From assembly GCA_028717785.1 (NCBI GenBank), contig JAQUND010000016.1, positions 1 to 33,231 of the forward strand: DNA of 33,231 nt. Direction: 5' to 3'. The position numbers were made by a program, and so were the translations under genes. This document shows positions 1 to 6,822 of this stretch, one piece after another. This DNA is from Candidatus Nanoarchaeia archaeon (GTDB taxonomy: Archaea; Nanoarchaeota; Nanoarchaeia; SCGC-AAA011-G17; JAFCDX01). How positions within the stretch are numbered: position 1 is the stretch's first letter; each line of letters opens with the position of its first letter. The notes under the pieces are model-generated. The model was not told the DNA's origin. It saw only the letters and a program-made list of their open reading frames with translations, and searched no databases.

Positions 1-151
1 ATTCCATTGCTAAAGTAGTTGCTTCATCAACCTGTTCTTGTGGTACTGTTGTAACGACAGTTTCGTCTTTTGGTACTTGATCTTCAGGAAGATCGGGCCC
101 TGGTACAACTTCTTTTGCAAGAATCTCATTTGCAATTTTTAAAACATTCAT
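1..151 (-). CDS. Unknown acidic protein, 5' part only
   Basis: The first 50 codons of a gene that runs off the left edge of the window. The ATG at 151-149 overlaps the TGA of the upstream gene (ATGA), the coupling style seen throughout this window, and the frame stays open to base 1. The visible peptide starts MNVLKIANEILAKE and continues into a stretch rich in Pro, Glu, Asp, Val and Thr, probably flexible. I recognise no domain and propose no function. Confidence 0.6.
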   Translation of the reverse strand, partial: MNVLKIANEILAKEVVPGPDLPEDQVPKDETVVTTVPQEQVDEATTLAME

Positions 152-348
152 TCTTCTTTGCTTTCTGTAGTTTTTTTTCTTAATAATTTATTGCCTACAA
201 TTCTCCAAACATCATCATCGACACGTCCTTCAAGAGGATCTTTCTTCGGAGAACCAAAACTAATTCTCTCAAAATAAGACGATGCTTCTTTAATTTTAGG
301 CAAGCCTAAAGCATTTTCAACAACATTAGACTGATCTATCCTAAGCAT
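148..348 (-). CDS. Small hypothetical protein, 66 aa
   Basis: A 66-residue charged protein whose ATG directly follows the TAA of the upstream gene. A GGAG Shine-Dalgarno-like sequence lies within the end of that upstream gene, about 8 bases before the start. It contains a motif-like stretch, PLEGRVDDDVWRIVGNKLL, and ends in a basic then acidic tail (RKKTTESKEE). There are no cysteines, membrane segment or signal peptide. It overlaps the next gene by ATGA. The family is not recognised; the tight coupling on both sides supports it as a real gene in the same transcript. Confidence 0.6.
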   Translation of the reverse strand: MLRIDQSNVVENALGLPKIKEASSYFERISFGSPKKDPLEGRVDDDVWRIVGNKLLRKKTTESKEE

Positions 349-1017
349 TTAAAATGCTCCTTTAATCTCATAATCTACAATTGCTTCACCTTGTTCGACA
401 GAATCAAACTGAACTGGAGTTTTAAAAATCTCAGGTGTCAATGTTGCTTTAAGTTTTTTGAATTCTGTTCCAAAATAACTATAAATCTTGTTAAGAATTT
501 CATCAACATCATTCTGTTCTATTTTAATTTTATTTGCAGTTTTGAAAGAACTCATGTCCTGATGAAACTGAATTTTCAAAGTTCCTGTCATCATATTTGT
601 TTTCTTGTCATAAAAATATTTTGACCAATCTTCAGAAATTTCTACATTTGCAAAATGTTGTAACGATGCTTTCTTTTCTGTTGCTTCTTCCGTTTTATCC
701 ATCTCCTGTTCAACAACATTAGGTTCTTCATCTTTCACTTTTTTCTTGACAATAGGTTCGTCAACAATTTCAAGATCCTTTATCTGTTCAGCAAGAAAAC
801 TCAAACTATTTGCAAGCGATTCACCATAAGACTTTAAAGCATCAGGAGCAGCTAAAATTACCCCTTTGCTTACTTCTTTTCTACGAACAAGATCCATAAT
901 GTCTTCAAGAACAGTGTTGTCTGAATAACCCTTTGTCACTGCATTAATGACGGCATGTACAAAACTCTTATTCTCTGATTCAGTTATTACATTTGTTCTT
1001 TCGGCTATCTTGTCCAT
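349..1017 (-). CDS. Hypothetical protein with acidic linker, 222 aa
   Basis: A soluble protein of 222 residues with two apparent domains. Residues 1-85 look helical. They are joined by a highly charged Lys/Glu linker (about 86-118) to a C-terminal region (about 120-222) with alternating beta-like segments. The start is supported by a GAGGT Shine-Dalgarno-like sequence a few bases upstream of the ATG. The gene is preceded by an 86-base gap holding an inverted repeat, so it could begin a separate transcript. I do not recognise the family. Its position after a sigma-like regulator, together with the following two small genes, hints at a new functional module, but that is only inference. Confidence 0.65.
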   Translation of the reverse strand: MDKIAERTNVITESENKSFVHAVINAVTKGYSDNTVLEDIMDLVRRKEVSKGVILAAPDALKSYGESLANSLSFLAEQIKDLEIVDEPIVKKKVKDEEPNVVEQEMDKTEEATEKKASLQHFANVEISEDWSKYFYDKKTNMMTGTLKIQFHQDMSSFKTANKIKIEQNDVDEILNKIYSYFGTEFKKLKATLTPEIFKTPVQFDSVEQGEAIVDYEIKGAF

Positions 1018-1059
1018 TTTTACCTCGTTTTTAATTTTTATTGCAATAGTTGACTAGTC

Positions 1060-1077
1060 TTACTAAAATCTTAGTAA
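1060..1077. promoter_or_regulatory. Perfect 7-bp inverted repeat in intergenic gap
   Basis: Arms TTACTAA and TTAGTAA are perfectly complementary around a 4-base loop. They lie in the 86-base gap between the double-HTH protein (ending at 1104) and the 222-residue protein (starting at 1017). No T-tract follows directly on the minus strand, so an operator-like site or weak RNA hairpin is more likely than a terminator. This is one of the few gaps of this size in the window. Function is inferred only from symmetry and position. Confidence 0.3.
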
Positions 1078-1103
1078 ATGACGGGATAAAAACTATAGAA
1101 AAA

Positions 1104-1808
1104 TCAAACAGATATTTCTTTTTCGACAGTTTTCTTAGACTGGGTATGATATAAGGAATTATATTTTTTAAGAAGAGAAAAAACTTTGTGGTATATTGCT
1201 GCTTCTCTTGCCAATGTAGGACTTGACGATTTTTTAAGATACTCTAAACGTTTCAATCCAAGTTTGATTCTAGACCCTATTGATTCATATAAAAGATCGG
1301 GTTTCCCTTCTGCCTTTCCTATCTTTTTTGCAATTCTTCTTAAATCATGGTCTTTGAAATATTCCAGCATTGCAATTTTTTGTTTCCTGGTAACATGCTG
1401 ATCTAGAAAACTTTCCATTTTTGTAATATCTATATTCCTGAAAAAACAAAGCAAATTTATACGTTTCAAAGCACGTTTTTTGTAATAACATACCATTTCT
1501 TGAGAAACTTTTAGAATTCTACCAACTACTTCCTGTTTTTTCTTATAAAAGAAAAGAAGCAATATTACATATTTCTCAATTTCTGGCAACATATGCTCAA
1601 TTACATAATTTACTTCATTAATTTTCTCTTCATTTTCAAGTTCTATTTGAACATCTTCAGAACTATATAGACTATCACTATTTGAAAAGAAAAGTTCTAA
1701 AAGATTGTGATCGATTCGAACTTCACGTTTGTAGACGCTTATATCGCCACTGGGGTCGAAATGACGTATAATACTTGACTTGCTTAATTTCGGAAGGTAA
1801 TCATCCAT
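1104..1808 (-). CDS. Sigma-70 region-4-like double HTH protein
   Basis: A 234-residue DNA-binding protein candidate. Residues about 72-120 match the pattern of a sigma region 4 helix-turn-helix: a Leu-rich helix, then a segment like VVGRILKVSQEMVCYYKKRALKRI, which resembles the usual ...EIA..LG.S...V....RAL..L layout. A second similar unit lies around residues 135-190 (MLEYFKDHDLRRIAKKIGKA, then a helix ending in LKRLEYLKK). I see no sigma region 2, so it is probably a regulator or a divergent sigma-like adaptor rather than a complete sigma factor. It follows a zinc-ribbon miniprotein by a few bases. A plain phage transcription regulator is the main alternative. Confidence 0.5.
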   Translation of the reverse strand: MDDYLPKLSKSSIIRHFDPSGDISVYKREVRIDHNLLELFFSNSDSLYSSEDVQIELENEEKINEVNYVIEHMLPEIEKYVILLLFFYKKKQEVVGRILKVSQEMVCYYKKRALKRINLLCFFRNIDITKMESFLDQHVTRKQKIAMLEYFKDHDLRRIAKKIGKAEGKPDLLYESIGSRIKLGLKRLEYLKKSSSPTLAREAAIYHKVFSLLKKYNSLYHTQSKKTVEKEISV

Positions 1809-1815
1809 AAGAAAT

Positions 1816-1959
1816 TTACTCTTTTTGTGTCATTTTTGCCTTGCACTCTTCACAAATCATCCGACCATCAACTAATGCTGTTGCAGGATTTTGCCCGCAA
1901 ATTTCGCAAACACCTGAAGCGATTTTGATTGGTTGTGGGGTCCCTTGTTTATGAAACAT
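1816..1959 (-). CDS. Zinc-ribbon miniprotein, 47 aa
   Basis: A 47-residue protein reading MFHKQGTPQPIKIASG, then a CEICG knuckle, a spacer with GQNPATALVDGRM, and a CEECK knuckle. The two CxxC pairs, about 15 residues apart, form a compact zinc ribbon. The start is well supported: AAGGAG lies six bases upstream of the ATG and overlaps the TAA of the preceding ligase-like gene. Such miniproteins in phages often bind RNA polymerase or nucleic acid, but here the partner is unknown. It sits directly before the double-HTH protein, so a role in transcription is conceivable. Confidence 0.7.
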   Translation of the reverse strand: MFHKQGTPQPIKIASGVCEICGQNPATALVDGRMICEECKAKMTQKE

Positions 1960-1968
1960 AAAAACTCC

Positions 1969-2877
1969 TTATATAAAAATACAATCTTCTAGCTTCTTAT
2001 CATCTCGCAACTTAACAAATCTTGCCTCTTGGTACTTGCCTTCATTTTCATTTTTCTCTGTCGCTAAAAACTCAAAAACTTTCCCAAGTAGCTGCTCTTT
2101 GTTATTATATAATACTTCACGTGCATCATTACTATGTACTGGTATATTCATTATTTTTGTCAATTGCCCGTTTTTAAATTGTCCGCCCTCAAGAGCGACA
2201 ATCATTTTATTCAATTTTTTATTAGAACTTTCAACAATACCCATAATAGACATAAAATAAGACTGAGGGACTTTATAAATTCTAGAACTCGAACTTTGCT
2301 TATTAAATGAGTATCTAGCTGCTAGATCTTTAAAAAGAAAAACTTTAATTTCGTCTTTTAAAGAATCAAAAACTTTTTGTTTATCTTTAAAAAAACTTTG
2401 TTGGATTGTTACATAGTCTCCATGAGCTCGTTCAAACAGTTTGTTTAGAATAGTACGTCTATCAAAAAAAGCTATATTACAAACGTCTTGACCATTATGA
2501 TAAATAATATCTGTTATAAACAATTGCGCATTATTTCTTAGATCATCATCAAGTTCTTCAAGTTTTAAGAATCTAAAAGCTTTAGCTCTATCATTTTGAA
2601 AAGTCAGATAACATTCAAACAAAGTTTGTTCAGGTAAATTCAAAGATTGTAAAGTAGACATGATATTAGACAATTGTTCAACTTTATTTTGCTCTTTGTA
2701 ATCTTTTCTTTTCCCATGGAACTTAATTTTCCCTGGAGCATATACGAGACCTTGATAACGAATCCCTTGATATATAGGTTCCATAACCCATTGGTCAGAA
2801 TGCCAAAACTTGTCTTGATCATTCTCGCTGTCTATATTCAAACTTCGAGCTTCCATTAAATTTATAAAATCAACCAT
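1969..2877 (-). CDS. ATP-dependent DNA ligase homologue lacking the catalytic lysine
   Basis: A 302-residue protein with the full order of ATP-dependent DNA ligase motifs. Motif I is at residues 33-40, motif Ia at about 54-58 (HGKRK), motif III at 120-129 (FITDIIYHNG), motif IV at about 175-183, motif V at about 200-203, and an OB-fold end with motif VI at 285-294 (ARFVKLRDDK, close to the usual R.PRFVRLRDDK). Motif I should read KxDGxR but reads I-Y-Q-G-I-R, so the lysine that becomes adenylylated is Ile35 and the Asp is Gln37. The Gly of motif IV is also replaced (DEIK). This predicts a folded but catalytically inactive ligase-like protein that might bind nicked DNA. The ATG at 2877 is chosen because GGAG lies just upstream and it overlaps the end of the preceding frame; an in-frame ATG at 2940 lies deep in that gene. 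Confidence 0.7.
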   Translation of the reverse strand: MVDFINLMEARSLNIDSENDQDKFWHSDQWVMEPIYQGIRYQGLVYAPGKIKFHGKRKDYKEQNKVEQLSNIMSTLQSLNLPEQTLFECYLTFQNDRAKAFRFLKLEELDDDLRNNAQLFITDIIYHNGQDVCNIAFFDRRTILNKLFERAHGDYVTIQQSFFKDKQKVFDSLKDEIKVFLFKDLAARYSFNKQSSSSRIYKVPQSYFMSIMGIVESSNKKLNKMIVALEGGQFKNGQLTKIMNIPVHSNDAREVLYNNKEQLLGKVFEFLATEKNENEGKYQEARFVKLRDDKKLEDCIFI

Positions 2878-3216
2878 TGATTGCTCCAAAAACAAATTCA
2901 AATTTCGAAATCTGTCTGATAAAATGACTATCAAAAACAAATGGTTTTGAAAGAATTAATATTTGTCCATTGTCACGGATAAAAGGAAATTCGTTTTCAA
3001 AAAACAACGCTCCTGCTTCTCTACATCTATTCAATAAATTCAATAATGTGCCACGTATTTGATAGAGCAATTCTTTATTAATAGTTTTGCACAAAAAATT
3101 ATTATAAATAGATTCGACATGTTTGACAAAATCTGGAACTATAGAAAGATCAATACAAATACTTTTATCAAATTTTACGTGAATTTCATTATCAATTTGT
3201 AAACTTCAACATCCAT
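2870..3216 (-). pseudogene. Hypothetical protein interrupted by an apparent one-base frameshift
   Basis: A gene starting at ATG 3216, overlapping the TGA of the upstream zinc-ribbon gene, reads MDVEVYK and soon meets a stop in that frame. The frame one base away is open from the same point down to the TGA at 2870 and has no credible start of its own. Adding one A to the AAA run at 3198-3196 would give one continuous protein of about 115 residues, MDVEVYKIDNEIHVKFDK and onward. The body looks like a normal soluble protein (for example FENEFPFIRDNGQILILSKP). The family is not recognised. It could be a sequencing or assembly indel in a homopolymer, a true pseudogene, or less likely recoding. It overlaps the ligase-like gene by 8 bases. 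Confidence 0.5.
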
Positions 3217-3395
3217 CAATTTGACTCATTCCAAATCTTTATTGCTCTTATTTCTTCATAAGCAATTTGACTTCTTTTGTTACAACGTGGACATTGCAAC
3301 CAAGTTTGTACAAGAAATCCATTCTCATGTCTTTTAAAAACAGGTTCATTTTGACACTTCGAACATTTCTTTATTTCAGGTAATTGTAAATTCAT
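3216..3395 (-). CDS. Zinc-ribbon protein, 59 aa (Lar-like pattern)
   Basis: A 59-residue protein with two CxxC knuckles (KKCSKCQN at 10-16 and LQCPRCNK at 33-40) separated by a basic and aromatic stretch. It ends in a helix with IRAIKIWNE. The layout of a CxxC, a conserved middle, a second CxxC and a C-terminal A...WN motif resembles the small Lar/restriction-alleviation family of phages (established pattern; assignment here is inference). The ATG overlaps the TGA of the upstream zinc-ribbon gene as ATGA, and the stop overlaps the start of the following frame. Confidence 0.65.
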   Translation of the reverse strand: MNLQLPEIKKCSKCQNEPVFKRHENGFLVQTWLQCPRCNKRSQIAYEEIRAIKIWNESN

Positions 3396-3664
3396 GGTAA
3401 AAAGACTTCTATATGTTCAAAATCATCTTTAGATAATCTAACATTTTTTTCTTTTGCAAGTTCAACAAAACAATCTATACATAGACAACCATTTTCATTT
3501 CCTTGAACTAAATTCCAAATCGAATCTTTTACTGACCAGTACAATTTATAACAATGTCCGCAACGTTCACAAGATTCATATTGCCAGATAGAAAGCTCTT
3601 TGAATTTGAATGCATAACAAACTCTTCGAATTAAACGTTTAAGAATCAATTTCCAATAAACCAT
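3392..3664 (-). CDS. Zinc-ribbon protein, 90 aa
   Basis: A small protein with a basic N-terminus (residues 1-24) followed by a four-cysteine treble-clef or ribbon: CERCGHCYKLYW near residues 32-43 and CLCIDCFVEL near 60-69. Between them is a conserved-looking segment, SVKDSIWNLVQGNENG. This arrangement (CxxCG, a W in the loop, then LC.DCF..LA) is seen in small uncharacterised phage and prophage proteins. Zinc binding is a sound inference from the paired cysteines; the function is unknown. It sits between a NYN nuclease and another zinc ribbon in a coupled cluster. Confidence 0.65.
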   Translation of the reverse strand: MVYWKLILKRLIRRVCYAFKFKELSIWQYESCERCGHCYKLYWSVKDSIWNLVQGNENGCLCIDCFVELAKEKNVRLSKDDFEHIEVFLP

Positions 3665-3668
3665 AAAT

Positions 3669-4274
3669 TCATTTACTACCTTTTTTTATTTCTTCAAACA
3701 AATACGTTTCATCAATTTCAAAAAACTTTGATGCAACATTCTTAAGTTCTTGTGATGTCGTGTTCTTATTGTTCGAAAACGAATAAACTTCAACTTGAAT
3801 ATTTTGAGCTTTCAATAGTTCAACTAAAGCTACAAAATCGCCATCACCTGAAACAAGAACAACAGTATCAAGTTTATCTTTTTCAGTAATGATATCTATT
3901 GCCATCTCAATATCTAAATTGCCTTTTGCAGTTCCATCGCTTCGCTTTTTCAAATCTTTTGAAACTATACTATAACCAATTTGTTTTAAGAAACCTACAA
4001 AATTCGAATTGTCATTGTCACCTTTAACGACATAAGCATTGCAAGTTGTAAGTTTTCTACCCTTGACTATGCTTTCTGTGAGCTTCTTGAAATCTATTTT
4101 TCGTTTGAAATTATCCATTGCACCATAATAAACATTTTGAATATCGACAAAAATCCCTATACGTTCATCTGGTGTATTTCTGTTTTCAACACGCACCTGA
4201 AACAAAAAATCCCCTTTCAGGGAGTCTACAGCTTCAAGGAGCTTCTGATATTGTTGTATTTTACTTTCTTTCAT
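3669..4274 (-). CDS. NYN-domain (LabA/DUF88-like) ribonuclease
   Basis: A 201-residue PIN-like NYN domain protein. The family's acidic catalytic positions are visible: IFVDIQNVYY (Asp44 and Asn47), GNLDIEMAIDI (Asp121, Asp127) and VVLVSGDGDFVAL (Asp144, Asp146), followed by the usual region for an alpha/beta fold. The N-terminal 36 residues form a short helical extension. NYN proteins are metal-dependent nucleases, commonly acting on RNA (family knowledge). In a phage, this one may process or degrade host or phage RNA, which is inference. The start at 4274 lies two bases after the stop of the upstream 66-residue protein, and the gene is part of the small-protein cluster after Rad50. Confidence 0.85.
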   Translation of the reverse strand: MKESKIQQYQKLLEAVDSLKGDFLFQVRVENRNTPDERIGIFVDIQNVYYGAMDNFKRKIDFKKLTESIVKGRKLTTCNAYVVKGDNDNSNFVGFLKQIGYSIVSKDLKKRSDGTAKGNLDIEMAIDIITEKDKLDTVVLVSGDGDFVALVELLKAQNIQVEVYSFSNNKNTTSQELKNVASKFFEIDETYLFEEIKKGSK

Positions 4275-4276
4275 TA

Positions 4277-4477
4277 TTAGTCCCGTTCAATATCGCTCTC
4301 TTCACAATAATGTTTATTGATATAGTTTGCAAATTTTTTGAAAGGTTCGCTTTTTGTCATACCCTGTTTTACAGCTTGTCTATCATGGTGTCCATCAAAT
4401 TTTGCTATCAAGTCATATAAAATGTCAATAGCTTCATCACGTTCAATCGGAGGTCTGGTATCGATCTCTGTTGTCAT
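4277..4477 (-). CDS. Small hypothetical protein, 66 aa
   Basis: A 66-residue charged protein rich in Asp, Glu, His and Lys, with a probable helical core (DEAIDILYDLIAKFDGHHD, then KKFANYINKHYCEE). Its ATG overlaps the TGA of the Rad50-like gene by ATGA, so the two are probably translationally coupled. There are no cysteine pairs or membrane segment. I do not recognise the family. The tight coupling to rad50 suggests it is expressed with the repair genes but does not show a role in them. Confidence 0.6.
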   Translation of the reverse strand: MTTEIDTRPPIERDEAIDILYDLIAKFDGHHDRQAVKQGMTKSEPFKKFANYINKHYCEESDIERD

Positions 4478-6753
4478 GATACTGTAACTAAGCTCCCTTC
4501 ATCATCTGTTTTATTGACAATAATTTCATTACCGTTTATCATGTCTTTCAAAGTTTCTATATGTGTAATGACAAAAACCTGTTTATAGATTTTTGCAATT
4601 TCTTGTATTACTTCACCAAATTGCGAAATTCCTCGAACATCAAGTTTTGCTATTTTTTCATCTATTATTAAAGTTTCGTGCTTCTTTCCTGCTCTTAATG
4701 ATAAAAGCTTTGCTAATGACAAAACAATACTAAATACGATTCGGACTGTCTCACCACCCGAATACATTTGCAAATCTTTTGGGTCTTTTCCTTCTTCTAA
4801 AACAAGTATATCAAGACCTCCACCTTTTTTGAGTTCACCATCTTGTCTCTTAGGATCTAAATCAAATTTGACTTTTATTTTCTCAGAATCTTCATTAAAG
4901 ATCTTCAAAAATTCCATTGTATATTTTTCAAGCATCGGAATTGACTCTTTCATAATGGATTTCTGTACTCCGTCTTTCCCAAAAATCATAGAAAGAGTTT
5001 GATGGATTTTCTTTTGCTTTGTATTCTCTTCATTTATCTTCAAAAAATGCTCTATATCAGCTTTCATCTTTTCGAATCCATCGATCTTGTTTTTTAATTC
5101 TCCAATTTCTTGATTGACATCATCAATTTCAGCTCTTAACACTCCTATTTCATCTTCTACATCTTCAACAGATTTTGTCAATTCACTAAGAATTCGTTGT
5201 AATTCGGGATTCAATTTGGTTTCAAGTTCAACAACAATCTTTCGTTTTTCTTCAATCTTTTCTTGAACTTCTTGTGATTCACCTGACAATTTAGATTTGT
5301 CAATCTCGACTTCTTTCAAATATTGCTTAAATTCCTTTTCTTTCTCTTTAAAAGTAGTTTCGCTATTTTCTATGGTTTGTAATGAAAGTTTAAGTTTTGA
5401 AAGTTTATTATTCTGTAATTGCCTTGTACTTGCTTTTATTTCAAGATCAGTTTGTTCCTTAAGCATTGACTTTATAGCTTGCGTCAACTTTTGATGTTGA
5501 TCTTGATTCTCATTTATTTTGTTTTGTAAAACTTCTAATTCTTTTAGTAATTCTGTCTTAAATTTGTCTTTAAAATCACCTTTAAGTAATGCACATTCTA
5601 AATCAGTAACAGGGCATATATTCTTAAATTCATTGATTTTCGCTAAAGAATTTTGAAGTGGTTTTTGCTCTGTTTTAAGAACTGCTATTGTTTTTTCTAA
5701 TTCGGAAGCGTGGTCTTCTAAATCTTTCCTTCTTGCTTGAAATGCCTTTAAATTTTTATCGACTTGATCCAGTTCCTCTAATATTTCTTCTTGAGTTTTT
5801 ATTGATTTCTTGATAGTTGCTTTCTCTTCTAATGAATCTTCTAATGCTTTCTTCCGCTGTTCATACAATTTTGTTTGAGACTTAGACTCTTCAATAAGAC
5901 TATGAATTTCATCTATTATCAATTTCCCTTGCTTTGCAAGTTCTCCAAGTTCTCTATTTCCTTGTATAATTTGATTCTTGATTAAATTTTCTGTTTCTAT
6001 TTGCGTATTCAGTTTTTGTTTTTCGTCATTTAGATCTTTAAATTCTTTTTCTTTAGATTTTAGATCTCTTTTAACTTTTTTGAGTGTCAATTCTGTATCT
6101 TTGAAACTTTGTTTTATTTCTTCTTCTTGTTCAAGTTGTTTTTGTTTGTCCTGAACAATATTCAAATTGACTTGTACTTTTTTATCCAAATCATCAAATT
6201 TTTTAGTACAAAATCTAGCAGCTTTTTCATATAGTTCTATATTGAGAAGTTCTCTTAATATTTCTTTTCTCTCAGAACTTGTACCCGTAATGATTTGCAA
6301 AGACTCACGTTCATTCAAATAAATTGTCGAACTATATGTCTTTGCTCCAAGACCAAGAATTTCTTCAATAGTCTTATCAGTTTTTTTCCACGTTGCATTT
6401 TTCAAATCTTGATTTGTTGTGTCTAGAAATATTTCAAATAATGCTCCTGTATTTCTAGATTTTGAACGTATCGATTTGAACCTTTGATTGTCAATTTTAA
6501 AAATCACTTCGATATACATTTTCGACATATTGTCGTTAATGTAACTATCAAGTAGATCAGCTCTACCCGAGCCTTTACCAAAAAAATTCACAGGAATTGC
6601 TTCAAAAAGACTTGATTTACCGGCACCATTTGATAACTCGACATCATCATTTATTCTACCAAGCACTAAACATGTCAAAACATCTGACAAGTCTATTTCT
6701 TGACGTTTTCTATAACTTAAAAAACCTTCAAGTATAATCTTTTCAAGCAACAT
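4474..6753 (-). CDS. sbcC: Rad50/SbcC-like ATPase (T4 gp46-type)
   Basis: A 759-residue SMC-like ATPase that pairs with Mre11 to process DNA ends. Walker A is near residues 41-48 (SNGAGKSS). Long coiled coils flank a central hook, the ABC signature YSGGE is at 664-668, and Walker B is at about 694-699 (TLIIDE), followed by the D-loop and the conserved ITH histidine. The hook is unusual: instead of CxxC it reads CPVTDLEC, two cysteines (380 and 387) separated by six residues. The ATG at 6753 is chosen because GAGG precedes it by a suitable distance; an upstream TTG at 6774 lacks such support. The mre11-like gene lies upstream, separated by two genes, and a hairpin lies just before this gene. 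Confidence 0.92.
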   Translation of the reverse strand: MLLEKIILEGFLSYRKRQEIDLSDVLTCLVLGRINDDVELSNGAGKSSLFEAIPVNFFGKGSGRADLLDSYINDNMSKMYIEVIFKIDNQRFKSIRSKSRNTGALFEIFLDTTNQDLKNATWKKTDKTIEEILGLGAKTYSSTIYLNERESLQIITGTSSERKEILRELLNIELYEKAARFCTKKFDDLDKKVQVNLNIVQDKQKQLEQEEEIKQSFKDTELTLKKVKRDLKSKEKEFKDLNDEKQKLNTQIETENLIKNQIIQGNRELGELAKQGKLIIDEIHSLIEESKSQTKLYEQRKKALEDSLEEKATIKKSIKTQEEILEELDQVDKNLKAFQARRKDLEDHASELEKTIAVLKTEQKPLQNSLAKINEFKNICPVTDLECALLKGDFKDKFKTELLKELEVLQNKINENQDQHQKLTQAIKSMLKEQTDLEIKASTRQLQNNKLSKLKLSLQTIENSETTFKEKEKEFKQYLKEVEIDKSKLSGESQEVQEKIEEKRKIVVELETKLNPELQRILSELTKSVEDVEDEIGVLRAEIDDVNQEIGELKNKIDGFEKMKADIEHFLKINEENTKQKKIHQTLSMIFGKDGVQKSIMKESIPMLEKYTMEFLKIFNEDSEKIKVKFDLDPKRQDGELKKGGGLDILVLEEGKDPKDLQMYSGGETVRIVFSIVLSLAKLLSLRAGKKHETLIIDEKIAKLDVRGISQFGEVIQEIAKIYKQVFVITHIETLKDMINGNEIIVNKTDDEGSLVTVS

Positions 6754-6775
6754 TTTTCTTACCTCATTAAACAAG

Positions 6776-6808
6776 AATGTCCCTATAGCTTTATACTATA
6801 AGGACATT
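6776..6808 (-). terminator. Stem-loop between the vWA and rad50 genes
   Basis: Arms at 6776-6788 and 6796-6808 pair over about 13 positions with one mismatch around a 7-base loop. On the transcribed strand it is followed by a modest U-rich stretch (CUUGUUU). It occupies nearly all of the gap between the vWA gene and the Shine-Dalgarno of rad50. It could be a weak intrinsic terminator, or an RNA processing or stability element that sets the ratio of the two products. The short, broken U-tract makes strong termination uncertain. Confidence 0.45.
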
Positions 6809-6822
6809 TAACTTGAATAAAA

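Noticed and set aside
3190..3205. Programmed -1 frameshift site
   Set aside because: No canonical X XXY YYZ slippery heptamer or strong downstream structure is visible; a missing base in an A run is simpler.
6754..6774. TTG start extending rad50 upstream
   Set aside because: No Shine-Dalgarno at the right distance, whereas ATG 6753 has GAGG upstream, and family N-termini begin at the MLLEKIILEGF segment.
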